Source: Oscillospiraceae bacterium (GTDB taxonomy: Bacteria; Bacillota; Clostridia; Oscillospirales; Oscillospiraceae). Taken from it: a stretch of DNA of 45,251 nucleotides. The notes beneath the pieces are model-generated. The model saw only the letters and a program-made list of their open reading frames with translations. It did no database searches and was not told the DNA's origin. Location of the stretch: NCBI GenBank assembly GCA_016293865.1, contig JAEDDG010000012.1, forward strand, positions 1 through 45,251, read 5' to 3'. Shown here piece by piece: positions 1 to 6,308 of this stretch (the stretch's first letter is position 1; each line of letters begins with the position of its first letter). Both the position numbers and the translations under genes were made by a program.

Positions 1-63
1 CGCGGTATAATGAACAGACAAACGAAGGAGGCGTAAATTTTGGCAGAGAAATGGGTGACGATA
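1..63 (+). repeat. Direct repeat A, copy 1 (promoter -10, RBS and start of small gene)
   Basis: Matches 1334-1396 with five mismatches in 63 positions. It carries TATAAT at 6-11, AAGGAGG at 24-30 and the first eight codons of the small gene. One mismatch turns the ATG of the other copy into TTG at 40-42. The repeat may extend beyond the window edge. Confidence 0.85.
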
Positions 64-761
64 GCATATGGAGATGGAGAATCCGCCAGAATCCCGGAGA
101 GCGCAATACCGAAAGCACAGGAAGCGGCGGAGTATCTGCGCAACGCGGCGAAGAAGCCGGGATCTGGTTACACACCGGAAGAAGCAGACAGAATATTTAC
201 ACTGAAGATAGTGAAGGACGAAGACTGACGGAGGAACAGGCACAGCGGCTGCAGGGCACGGACGTTACGGACGAGTTCGGAGCGCCGCTGGCATTGTACC
301 ACTTCACACCGGTGATGGAGTTTGAGAAATTCGAAAAGGGCGATATCGGCTCCCACTTCGGCACGATGGCACAGGCGATGAAACGAAGGAAAGATCTGAA
401 GGCGGAAAAAGGGAGAATATTCCGGGTGTGTCTGAATATAAAAAATCCTTACAGATTCAGACTGGATATAAATTCGTGGAGTGCAAAACATACTGGATTA
501 TACCTGTGGAGCGAAGGCGTGCTGACGGATGCGCAGTGGAGCGAAATCAAGAGTCTGGACGGGCACGGTTACGACACACCGGGCGCAAAGAGACTGCGGG
601 AAATGCTGTCTGAAAAAGGCATCGACGGATTTGTCTATCCAAACATGGTAGAAGGCACCGGTGATTCATATATCGCGCTGTATGATGAGCAAATCGTGCG
701 CTCGGAAATTATTCCGGTGGGAAATGGGTTCGGAGAAGAAAAGGTCGGAAGCAACAAGTAG
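3..761 (+). CDS. Phage-type polyvalent protein C-terminal fragment, ADP-ribosyltransferase-like (5' partial)
   Basis: The frame is open from the window edge (first ATG at 51) to TAG at 759-761. From about position 210 it reads like the tail of phage MuF or polyvalent proteins: a short linker (SEGRRLTEEQA), then DEFGAPLALYHFT, GSHFGTMAQA and a late YDEQI. This is the usual layout of ADP-ribosyltransferase-like domains in such proteins, where a YHGT-type histidine, a HFGT turn and a YPEQI-type glutamate recur. These would be toxins or modifiers of host proteins, but activity is not shown. The first 60 or so codons are low-complexity, Arg/Gly/Ser-rich, and overlap the small gene at 40-228 in another frame, so they may not be functional coding sequence. 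Upstream residues lie outside the window. The family call is by motif only; it is likely a remnant of an integrated phage or conjugative element. Confidence 0.55.
   Translation, partial: RYNEQTNEGGVNFGREMGDDSIWRWRIRQNPGERNTESTGSGGVSAQRGEEAGIWLHTGRSRQNIYTEDSEGRRLTEEQAQRLQGTDVTDEFGAPLALYHFTPVMEFEKFEKGDIGSHFGTMAQAMKRRKDLKAEKGRIFRVCLNIKNPYRFRLDINSWSAKHTGLYLWSEGVLTDAQWSEIKSLDGHGYDTPGAKRLREMLSEKGIDGFVYPNMVEGTGDSYIALYDEQIVRSEIIPVGNGFGEEKVGSNK
40..228 (+). CDS. Small protein of a KDED-ending paralogous family, copy 1 (62 aa)
   Basis: Starts at TTG 40-42 after a strong RBS (AAGGAGG at 24-30) and a TATAAT at 6-11. The protein begins MAEKWVTI and ends TLKIVKDED, with a helical-looking acidic/basic middle and a YTPEEADRIF stretch. 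Function is not recognised. Support for it being a real gene is that a paralog at 1373-1552 shares the promoter, RBS, start context, N-terminus (MAEK.VTI) and C-terminus (VKDED), and a third at 765-926 shares the C-terminal part. The start is ATG in the second copy and TTG here. It lies wholly inside the frame of the ADP-ribosyltransferase-like ORF, in another reading frame, so only one of the two frames is probably used over this stretch. It could be a small regulator or immunity-type protein; nothing in the sequence settles this. Confidence 0.5.
   Translation: MAEKWVTIAYGDGESARIPESAIPKAQEAAEYLRNAAKKPGSGYTPEEADRIFTLKIVKDED
207..245 (+). repeat. Direct repeat B, copy 1 (KDED stop / SEGRRLTEEQA junction)
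   Basis: This 39-base segment matches 1531-1569 with one mismatch, and its inner part matches 910-941. In one frame it encodes the end of a small protein (IVKDED-stop); in another it encodes DSEGRRLTEEQAQ. The sequence after it differs in each copy. Confidence 0.85.
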
Positions 762-764
762 CGC

Positions 765-926
765 ATGGAAATTGCAAACGGGATGAAGGGCGAAAAATTT
801 TCTGCCGGGGAAGAGACAGTGGAGGTGCCGGAGTACCTGACGGACATTGAGAAGGCGCTGGAGCAGAGCGGGGCGGAGGTATACACGCCGGAGACGCTGG
901 ACGCGGTGCTGAAGGACGAAGACTGA
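765..926 (+). CDS. Small protein of the KDED-ending family, copy 2 (53 aa, divergent N-terminus)
   Basis: ATG at 765-767 lies four bases after the stop of the ADP-ribosyltransferase-like ORF; TGA is at 924-926. The RBS is poor. The C-terminal two-thirds (VPEYLTDIEKALEQSG, then YTPETLDAVLKDED) lines up with the paralogs at 40-228 and 1373-1552, in particular the YTPE motif and the terminal KDED. The N-terminus differs from the MAEK.VTI of the other two and lacks repeat A. It may be a partial or recombined copy, perhaps translated by coupling to the upstream ORF. Function unknown. Confidence 0.4.
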   Translation: MEIANGMKGEKFSAGEETVEVPEYLTDIEKALEQSGAEVYTPETLDAVLKDED

Positions 927-941
927 CAGAGGAACAGGCAC
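910..941 (+). repeat. Direct repeat B, copy 2 (shorter)
   Basis: This 32-base match to the core of repeat B again encodes KDED-stop in one frame and EGRRLTEEQA in another. Here the EGRRLTEEQAR frame ends at a TAG at 956-958, so this cassette has no intact downstream domain. Confidence 0.8.
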
Positions 942-948
942 GGCAGGC

Positions 949-1260
949 GTGCTTATAGACGTTCTCCAGAACGGAAGAAATGTTTTAAGGACGGCTTTTC
1001 CAGACAGCTATGGCGCAATTGACAACTGGATAAAAAGAGACGGCTTCAAGGCGCTCACATCTCCCGAAGCGGGAGAGAGCGGTTTCCCTGACAACCGTCT
1101 TACACTTCGCATTATACGTCAGAGCCTGGAAGAAAGTCAATCTGGAAAAAACAGGCTGTCCGCGCGCACATACAGCGTGGACGCTGCAGCGGGCGATCCG
1201 GCGCAGGCGGACGAAGCAATGGTTGGAGCGCAGCGCATGCAGGCAGGAGAGCGTGGATAG
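949..1260 (+). pseudogene. Fragment of a phage-like reading frame
   Basis: Open frame with a GTG at 949 and no convincing RBS. The first 60 or so residues (for example LQNGRNVLRTAFPDSYGAI and NWIKRDGFKALTSPEAG) have protein-like composition but I do not recognise the family. It follows the aborted EGRRLTEEQAR frame at 958 in another phase and ends with TAG before a stretch (KFSFGKLKDADVRAQAEEM) like linkers in phage polyvalent proteins. I read it as debris of one or more frameshifted polyvalent-protein genes rather than a working gene. Confidence 0.3.
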
Positions 1261-1315
1261 AAGTTCAGTTTCGGAAAGCTGAAAGACGCGGACGTACGCG
1301 CACAAGCGGAGGAAA

Positions 1316-1344
1316 TGGACTTTGATACCGAAGCGCGATATAAT
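1316..1344 (+). promoter_or_regulatory. Putative promoter of small-gene copy 3
   Basis: TGGACT at 1316-1321, 17 bases, then TATAAT at 1339-1344. The -10 lies inside repeat A and is preserved in copy 1 (6-11), and it is followed by AAGGAGG and ATG at 1373. Called by eye. Confidence 0.45.
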
Positions 1345-1396
1345 GAACAGACAAACGAAGGAGGCGTAAATTATGGCAGAGAAAATGGTAACGATA
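1334..1396 (+). repeat. Direct repeat A, copy 2
   Basis: Second copy of the 63-base unit at 1-63 (five mismatches), holding TATAAT (1339-1344), AAGGAGG (1357-1363) and the ATG start (1373) with the first eight codons of the small gene. Confidence 0.85.
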
Positions 1397-1552
1397 TACA
1401 TAGACGAGTATCCGCGCAGATGCGAAGAGAGCAAGATACCGCTAGTGCTGGAAAATATCGAACGGTTGAAGCAGGAGTACCTGAAGAAGGGTATACCGAA
1501 AGAGATGCTGGACAAGATGTACACCGTACGGATAGTGAAGGACGAAGACTGA
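1373..1552 (+). CDS. Small protein of the KDED-ending family, copy 3 (59 aa)
   Basis: ATG at 1373-1375, nine bases after AAGGAGG (1357-1363), with a plausible promoter at 1316-1344 and stop TGA at 1550-1552. It begins MAEKMVTIYIDEYPRRC and ends YTVRIVKDED. N- and C-termini match the 62-aa protein at 40-228, and the middle is diverged but also helix-rich and charged. Two diverged copies keep the same promoter, RBS, length and termini, which favours a real gene over a shadow of the overlapping Arg/Gly-rich frame. No signal peptide, transmembrane segment or known motif is seen. Function unknown. Its 3' end lies inside repeat B. Confidence 0.6.
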   Translation: MAEKMVTIYIDEYPRRCEESKIPLVLENIERLKQEYLKKGIPKEMLDKMYTVRIVKDED

Positions 1553-1569
1553 CAGAGGAACAGGCACAG
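1531..1569 (+). repeat. Direct repeat B, copy 3
   Basis: Matches 207-245 with a single mismatch. It spans the IVKDED-stop of the small gene and encodes TDSEGRRLTEEQAQ in another frame. The downstream sequence is unrelated to that of copy 1. Confidence 0.85.
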
Positions 1570-1757
1570 GAAATTCAGAATATAAAATGCCAGCAGCCTG
1601 ATGCAAAGGGTTCAGGCTTTCGCCCTAGCCCCGTCATACAGACTGCTGACATACACACTGTAGTAGATCTATTTGCCGCTGTCAAGAGGAAAAACGGAGA
1701 GCTTGTCGGGGAAGAGCAGGCAACGCGACGGTTTCTGCAAAGTTCAAGCGGCGCGCA

Positions 1758-1949
1758 TCAGTTGGATTTGCCGGACTTTTCCATATATGCAGACAACTCC
1801 GCATCAGAGAGCACGCGGGCATTGAATATCTCGTCTGCTGAAACAGGGCGCGAAGGCTTGACCCAAACGCCGTTTGAAAGCTCACGAACGCGCACAGAGG
1901 GATCGGGTGAAATGTCAATGATTCTCCCGGATTTGATGATACAAACCAC
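1758..1949 (-). CDS. Small protein of unknown function (63 aa) with its own promoter
   Basis: GTG start at 1949 with a strong RBS (AAAGGAG, 1964-1958 on the minus strand) at eight-base spacing, ending TGA at 1758. A promoter lies just upstream (GTTACA/TATAAT, 1978-2005). The protein reads as a compact folded domain, with IIKSGRIIDISPD near the start and LSDAELSAYMEKSGKSN at the end; I do not recognise it. It runs opposite to the degenerate plus-strand frame. I prefer it because RBS, promoter and composition agree, whereas the plus-strand frame here has only length. A small regulator or antitoxin-like protein is possible, but no partner is visible. Confidence 0.5.
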   Translation of the reverse strand: MVCIIKSGRIIDISPDPSVRVRELSNGVWVKPSRPVSADEIFNARVLSDAELSAYMEKSGKSN

Positions 1950-1977
1950 AAAATCAGCTCCTTTCGTTGATAATTCT

Positions 1978-2005
1978 ATTATACAGCGAAAAGGAGAAAT
2001 GTAAC
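1978..2005 (-). promoter_or_regulatory. Putative promoter of the 63-aa minus-strand gene
   Basis: On the minus strand, GTTACA (2005-2000), 16 bases, then TATAAT (1983-1978), followed by the RBS at 1964-1958. The -10 is perfect and the -35 matches 4 of 6. Confidence 0.45.
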
Positions 2006-2418
2006 AGTGCGTACATTTCAAAGGAAAGTGTAAAAAACAGGAGACGCAAAAACGTTCTGTGAGTGTCGCTTCGGCGGAACTTTTTTGGGCTGCAAATGGG
2101 CGACACAGAAACAAGCGAACAGAAAACAGCCCTCTATGGACTTGCCAGGGCGGGCTGTGACCGATGTGAATCCATACAGGAAAGGATTAGAACTGACGTA
2201 GAAAATTCTGCGTGGAAACGGAATAACGGCGGGAATGGGGGAATCATTGGAGGCTTTTGCTGGGGGAAGTCCTGATACGCCGCCTCTGTGCCGACCACAC
2301 ACCGACAGTAAAAGGATGCAACACACATCCATGCCGCCCATTTATTGCCCAAGAAGTGCCAAACAAAGACGAATAAAAACGAAAACTGACGACTGGAAAG
2401 GAACAAGAAAAACACACA
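2006..2418. other. Intergenic stretch without a supportable gene
   Basis: Short open frames occur on both strands but none has an RBS together with protein-like composition. I see no repeat or RNA gene here. It probably belongs to the decayed mobile region. Confidence 0.4.
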
Positions 2419-2454
2419 CAAAAGCCTTGGAAACCTAAGTTTCCAAGGCTTTTG
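2419..2454 (-). terminator. Strong hairpin, probable terminator of the unknown gene at 2557-3570
   Basis: A 16-bp perfect stem (2419-2434 with 2439-2454) around a CTAA loop; on the minus strand it runs into a T-rich stretch with interruptions. It lies about 100 bases past the stop of the 2557-3570 gene. It could also end plus-strand transcripts. Confidence 0.55.
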
Positions 2455-2489
2455 TCTGGCAACAGTTGATAAAAATGATACGGTTTCAA

Positions 2490-2525
2490 ATGGTTTCATT
2501 TGGTTTCACTCAAAAATGAAACCAT
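2490..2525. repeat. Inverted repeat ATGGTTTCATTT / AAATGAAACCAT
   Basis: Perfect 12-bp arms (2490-2501 and 2514-2525) with a further GGTTTCA in the loop and a GGTTTCAAATGG just before it. GTTTCA/TGAAAC words recur on the other side of the neighbouring gene (about 3680-3860). It could be a protein-binding or recombination site. Confidence 0.45.
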
Positions 2526-2556
2526 AGAGCGAAAAGTGAAGCCCTCTGTGGGTGTA

Positions 2557-3570
2557 TTAGGGGCCCATAAAGGATATCAAATTGTACCCCTTTTCTTTGC
2601 CGACTTTCATCATATATTCCATCCGGTAGAGGAACCGCTGATAAAAATCAACAACGAGTGCCACTTCGGTATCATCCTCTGTAGGTCTGTTGGCATTGTA
2701 CTCTGCGACCTCTTCTTCGTTTAGGTTTTTCGCATATACCAGCCGGTAGGTTGCGGTGCCCCTCTTGATTTTCAGTTTTTGGGTGTATTCGGTCTCTCTA
2801 CCAGAAATCAACGCATCAACGGTGTCCTCAATGTCCTTTAAGATCAGCACCATTGAATCGAATGTGAAAAAGTTATGCTCTAAGTACCATTCAAAGCCAG
2901 AAACATCTTTTCTCTTCTTATTTTCTTCGAGTTCTTCATCGAAATGCTGATAGAGAAACGGTGTGAGGTATTGGGCAACATCGTTTTCTTCAATCGATAT
3001 TTCTGCGCTTCTCATTTCTGCAACGCTATCCAAATCAGCGGTATTTTCATAGTCGATGACCCGCACGGGCATAATCCAGAAATAGGACGAACTGTCGTGG
3101 CCATCAACGATGCCGATTTCTTTCTTGAAAATGTCTCTTCCGATTATTGAAAAAGAAAGATCCTTTATTTGAGTGAGAACCCGGCTGCTATCATACCGCT
3201 TTGCGGTAGCATCACTCAGCAACGTCTGTATCTTTTCAAAGGATTTGTGGCAGATATCCGACTCCAGCAAAAACCGGTGTATGGTATGGCCAATGGCATA
3301 GTCCGCCATGTACTTTTGGTGATCCTCTTTCAGTAAATCCAGCATATCTCTGATGCACAGCTGGGATGGATTGCACATACGCATGAAATCTGTTTCCTTC
3401 TGCGGAAACAGCCCCTTCATTGCGGTTACGAGTTCATCCCTGCTAACATCGGGGTAATTGGAAACAGTAAGGTGATCATTTCCGGCATTACGGTGTTTCC
3501 ACCACCGTTTATATTTGGAGTTGTAGTTGTAAATGTAGTAAAGATACCCATCGTGGGTTATAAATATCAT
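2557..3570 (-). CDS. Unknown 337-aa protein; best upstream start is interrupted by an amber codon
   Basis: I do not recognise the family. The protein is soluble-looking, rich in acidic and aromatic residues, without signal peptide or membrane segments. The listed start is ATG 3570, which has only a weak GAAGAAG before it. A far better start is ATG at 3618, in frame, nine bases after an AAAGG-type RBS (3633-3629) and below a TATAAT (3653-3648), but the third codon there is TAG (3612-3610). After it, FDTFEAVKFPEED leads in frame to the listed methionine. So either a nonsense mutation has shortened the gene by its first 16 codons, or the stop is suppressed. The gene stands alone in A+T-rich DNA between the phage-like remnant and the tRNA, consistent with horizontal acquisition. 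Confidence 0.7.
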   Translation of the reverse strand: MIFITHDGYLYYIYNYNSKYKRWWKHRNAGNDHLTVSNYPDVSRDELVTAMKGLFPQKETDFMRMCNPSQLCIRDMLDLLKEDHQKYMADYAIGHTIHRFLLESDICHKSFEKIQTLLSDATAKRYDSSRVLTQIKDLSFSIIGRDIFKKEIGIVDGHDSSSYFWIMPVRVIDYENTADLDSVAEMRSAEISIEENDVAQYLTPFLYQHFDEELEENKKRKDVSGFEWYLEHNFFTFDSMVLILKDIEDTVDALISGRETEYTQKLKIKRGTATYRLVYAKNLNEEEVAEYNANRPTEDDTEVALVVDFYQRFLYRMEYMMKVGKEKGYNLISFMGP

Positions 3571-3910
3571 ATCTTCTTCGGGGAACTTTACCGCCTCAAA
3601 AGTATCGAACTATTTCATAGTCAGTCACCCTTTCCTTTGTATTTTGGATTATATCACAGTATCTGTCCGATAATAAGGACTTTGAAACTTGCGCAGCCCG
3701 CAATGATGCTTTTTCTTTCGACGATGAAACTTGTCTAATCACAATGTAACTTTTGCTCTTAGGTTAGTTTCATTGTGCTTTTCATAGATGGAGAAACGGG
3801 GCGGTCTTAGTCTTCGACTCGGACTTTCGTGCAGATAATTCTGATACAATGAAACCAATGTCATATTCAAAAGTGTAAAAAATCTTATACTACAAGGGTT
3901 TTGAATATAG
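3571..3910. other. A+T-rich intergenic stretch holding the promoter region of the unknown gene
   Basis: Contains the amber-interrupted 5' end (3571-3618), RBS and promoter of the minus-strand gene, and several TGAAAC/GTTTCA words. No further gene is supported. Confidence 0.45.
3648..3676 (-). promoter_or_regulatory. Putative promoter of the unknown 337-aa gene
   Basis: On the minus strand, TTATTA (3676-3671), 17 bases, then TATAAT (3653-3648), about 30 bases before the upstream ATG at 3618. Weak -35, perfect -10. Confidence 0.4.
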
Positions 3911-3947
3911 AAAAAGCACGATGGTTTCGTATCAAAACCATCGTGCT
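3911..3947 (-). terminator. Rho-independent terminator of the initiator tRNA gene
   Basis: A 13-bp perfect stem (3915-3927 with 3935-3947) followed on the minus strand by five T residues. It lies five bases after the tRNA 3' end. Confidence 0.8.
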
Positions 3948-3951
3948 GATT

Positions 3952-4028
<77 letters not shown>

Positions 4029-4056
4029 ATATAGCACCATTACCCTGTGCCCAATT

Positions 4057-4085
4057 AATATAACACAGCCGTGCAGAAAAGTCAA
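4057..4085 (-). promoter_or_regulatory. Promoter of the initiator tRNA
   Basis: On the minus strand, TTGACT (4085-4080), exactly 17 bases, then TATATT (4062-4057), about 30 bases before the mature 5' end. Near-consensus. Confidence 0.75.
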
Positions 4086-4124
4086 CATAGAAATTTGCGA
4101 CAAATTCTGCACGGCTGCTGCAGT

Positions 4125-5387
4125 TCAGTTATCCTGCGGCGGACGCGTGGGGCCGCCGGAAGGCCGTTTGCCTTTGCCGCGCCGGTGATGCCTGGATCCG
4201 GAGGATCTGTGCTGGCTGCCGGCAGCGCCTTCCTGTTTTTGTGCTGACGGTGCGGAGTGAGGAGAGGGCTGTTTTCCGTCATTGTCCCGCCGCTCATTTC
4301 TGGGCTGCGGCCGGCGGCGCCGGCGAGGCTGCTCATCGGTGCGCGGGTGTTCCGCCCTGGGAGATTCCTGCGGGGCACGTTCCTGCGTTTCGGGAGAGGC
4401 GGAGAGATACTCGGAATCCTCCAGCATCAGTTTTTTTGGCCGGCGCGCCGGGTGACGGGCGGAATCCGGTTTGTGTTCACTGCGCTTCGGGCGTGTGCTC
4501 TCAAGATGCGCGGCCTCTTCTTTGGCGCGCGCAGCTTCTTCAGCCTTGGCTGCCAGAAATTCTGCGCGCTTTGCCTTGCCGCCCAGGACTTCCAGCTCAT
4601 CCGCATTGAATGTTTTCAGCGTCGTATCCGCCTGTTCATCCAGCCGGACGCGCACGGTTGAACGCAGAAGATTGACGTCGACAACGGAGCCCTTGCCGGC
4701 AGGCGTTTCCACAAAAGAATCGACTTTCGGAACGTTTTTGACAAGCTCCTCATAGGCATCCTGCTCATATTTAAGGCAGCACATCAGGCGGCCGCATGTG
4801 CCGGAGATTTTCGTGGGATTCAAAGACAGGCCCTGCGTTTTAGCCATCTTAATGGACACCGGCTGGAAGTCGTCCAAAAACTGTGCACAGCAAAAGGGCT
4901 TGCCGCAGATGCCGAGTCCGCCCAGCATGCGCGCCTCGTCGCGCACGCCAATCTGGCGCAGTTCAATGCGCGTTTTAAAAACGCTGGCCAGGTCTTTTAC
5001 AAGCTCGCGAAAATCCACCCGGCCGTCAGAGGTGAAGAAGAACAGGACTTTGTTTCCCTCAAAATTAAACTCCACATCCACCAGCTTCATGTCAAGACCA
5101 TGCTTGATGATCTTCTCCCGGCAGATGTCGAAGGCTTCAGCCTCCTTTTTGCGGTTGGCCTCTGCGCGTTCTGTGTCGGCGGCCGTCGCACGGCGGATCA
5201 CAGGGCGCAGGGGTGGAATCAGCGTGTTGTCATCCACATCGTGGTTTCCCTGAACGCATTCCGCATATTCAAGGCCCTTGGCGGTTTCAACAATGACGAA
5301 GTCGCCCTTCTCCACTGTGTTGCCGGCCGGATCGAAAAAATAGACCTTGCCTTTATTCTTGAATCGAACACTTACAACTTCTGTCAA
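4125..5387 (-). CDS. ricT: RicT/YaaT-type PSP1 domain protein with long basic tail
   Basis: PSP1 (RicT/YaaT) family. In Bacillus RicT joins RicA and RicF in an Fe-S complex that steers RNase Y processing and developmental decisions. Residues 1-265 match the family, with the cysteine set C161, C166, C167, C198, C203 and C204 (motifs GICGKPFCC and GTCGRLMCC). The start is TTG at 5387 with GAGG seven bases before; no ATG is better placed. It follows holB by 16 bases, the order known from Bacillus and clostridia. Residues from about 271 to 420 form an extra Ala/Glu-rich segment and then a Pro/Arg/Ser/His-rich, disordered-looking basic tail absent from the roughly 275-aa Bacillus protein. The tail may bind RNA or membrane (inference). 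Confidence 0.9.
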   Translation of the reverse strand: MTEVVSVRFKNKGKVYFFDPAGNTVEKGDFVIVETAKGLEYAECVQGNHDVDDNTLIPPLRPVIRRATAADTERAEANRKKEAEAFDICREKIIKHGLDMKLVDVEFNFEGNKVLFFFTSDGRVDFRELVKDLASVFKTRIELRQIGVRDEARMLGGLGICGKPFCCAQFLDDFQPVSIKMAKTQGLSLNPTKISGTCGRLMCCLKYEQDAYEELVKNVPKVDSFVETPAGKGSVVDVNLLRSTVRVRLDEQADTTLKTFNADELEVLGGKAKRAEFLAAKAEEAARAKEEAAHLESTRPKRSEHKPDSARHPARRPKKLMLEDSEYLSASPETQERAPQESPRAEHPRTDEQPRRRRRPQPRNERRDNDGKQPSPHSAPSAQKQEGAAGSQHRSSGSRHHRRGKGKRPSGGPTRPPQDN

Positions 5388-5403
5388 TTGATGGCCTCAT
5401 TTC

Positions 5404-6165
5404 TTACAGCAGGCGGGCCAGAAAGAGTCCGGCAATGCTGCCTGCATTGATGTTTGCATCGAGATACCTGTCGCCTTCATCCATTGCGGCGATCACGGCT
5501 GCGAGCCTGGCGCTGTCAGAACCGACCCCGCGCATCTGTGCGGCGGCGGCAGTACGGACAGCGCTGAAAAAAACGCTCAGACGCTGTTTGTCCATTTTTT
5601 CAAGAGAAAAAATGACTTCTGCCATGGACAGCGGATCGCCGGTCAGCAGTGTGGTAAGAAAGGAATCTGCTTCTGTGTCCGCGGCTGTCTGTCCCGCACC
5701 GGTTGGCGGCATGATGATCTGTGCGCAGCGGGAACGGACGGTTTCCAGAAGCCTGCCGGGGTTGTTGGTCAGAAGCAAAAAGGAAATGTGGGACGGCGGC
5801 TCCTCAAGCGTTTTCAGAAACGCATTCTGCGCCTGGATGTTCATCAGCTGCGCATCGCAGATGATGAATACCCTGCGCGCGGCTTCATTGGGCAGAACCG
5901 CAGCCTCGGCACAGATGGCGCGGATCTGGTCGACTGTGATTTCACGTTTGTCAGCCGGGCGGGTAATCGTCGTGATGTCCGGATGGATACCGGCAGCCGC
6001 TTTTTTGCAGTCGCGGCACCGGCCGCACGGCTTGTCTCCCTGGCCGGAGCAGACCATGGCTGCAGCAAGCTTTCCGGCGGCGGCAAGCTTGCCGGAACCG
6101 TCAGGTCCGCAGAACAGATAGGCCTGCAGGAAATGCGCGCTGAATGAAAACTTGGAGAAATCCAT
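5404..6165 (-). CDS. holB: DNA polymerase III subunit delta' (clamp loader)
   Basis: AAA+ clamp-loader subunit that helps load the sliding clamp at replication forks. Visible are the Walker A-like GPDGSGK (residues 20-26), a zinc-binding cysteine set (C39, C47, C50, C53), a QNAFLKTLEEPP stretch and the SRC arginine-finger motif (145-147). I start at ATG 6165, where the family begins (FSAHFLQAYLF follows); the frame is open back to 6258 but the extra residues are not family-like and lie over the promoter. At 253 aa it is shorter than many homologs, mainly at the C-terminal domain. The usual upstream tmk is absent; the pair holB-ricT is kept. A promoter at 6260-6288 would drive both. Confidence 0.85.
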   Translation of the reverse strand: MDFSKFSFSAHFLQAYLFCGPDGSGKLAAAGKLAAAMVCSGQGDKPCGRCRDCKKAAAGIHPDITTITRPADKREITVDQIRAICAEAAVLPNEAARRVFIICDAQLMNIQAQNAFLKTLEEPPSHISFLLLTNNPGRLLETVRSRCAQIIMPPTGAGQTAADTEADSFLTTLLTGDPLSMAEVIFSLEKMDKQRLSVFFSAVRTAAAAQMRGVGSDSARLAAVIAAMDEGDRYLDANINAGSIAGLFLARLL

Positions 6166-6259
6166 AAATGATACCAATCCATCTGTTTTCCGCTCCGGAC
6201 GACATGCGCGGCAATGGAAAACAAAGCGGCATGTGTAAAGCGGACACGAATACTTCAAT

Positions 6260-6288
6260 ATTATACCACTGCTGCGGAAAAACGTGAA
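6260..6288 (-). promoter_or_regulatory. Promoter of holB-ricT
   Basis: On the minus strand, TTCACG (6288-6283), 17 bases, then TATAAT (6265-6260). It sits between the DUF1846 gene stop and holB. Confidence 0.6.
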
Positions 6289-6308
6289 GACTTTTTCTCC
6301 CGGAGGGA

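Larger units (their letters stand above)
1315..2004 (+). pseudogene. Degenerate polyvalent-protein frame downstream of the second repeat set
   Basis: This frame includes EARYNEQTNEGGVNYGRENG (the alternate frame of repeat A), then TDSEGRRLTEEQAQ (repeat B), then a Ser/Thr-rich tail to TAA at 2002-2004. The parts overlapping the small gene (1373-1552) and the minus-strand gene (1758-1949) are probably not used. No domain is recognisable after the EEQAQ linker, unlike the copy at 3-761. Upstream, in the same frame, KFSFGKLKDADVRAQAEEM resembles phage polyvalent linkers. Most likely a decayed remnant. Confidence 0.3.

Noticed and set aside
207..245. Programmed -1 frameshift joining the small protein to the ADP-ribosyltransferase-like domain
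   Set aside because: No slippery heptamer or following pseudoknot is visible near the KDED stop; the overlap is better explained by separate use or decay.
985..1524. 179-aa minus-strand ORF
   Set aside because: Cys/Ser/Phe-rich, without RBS, antisense to two small genes with good signals; a shadow frame.
1..1569. CRISPR array
   Set aside because: Only two or three repeat copies, unevenly spaced by hundreds of bases, lying inside reading frames.
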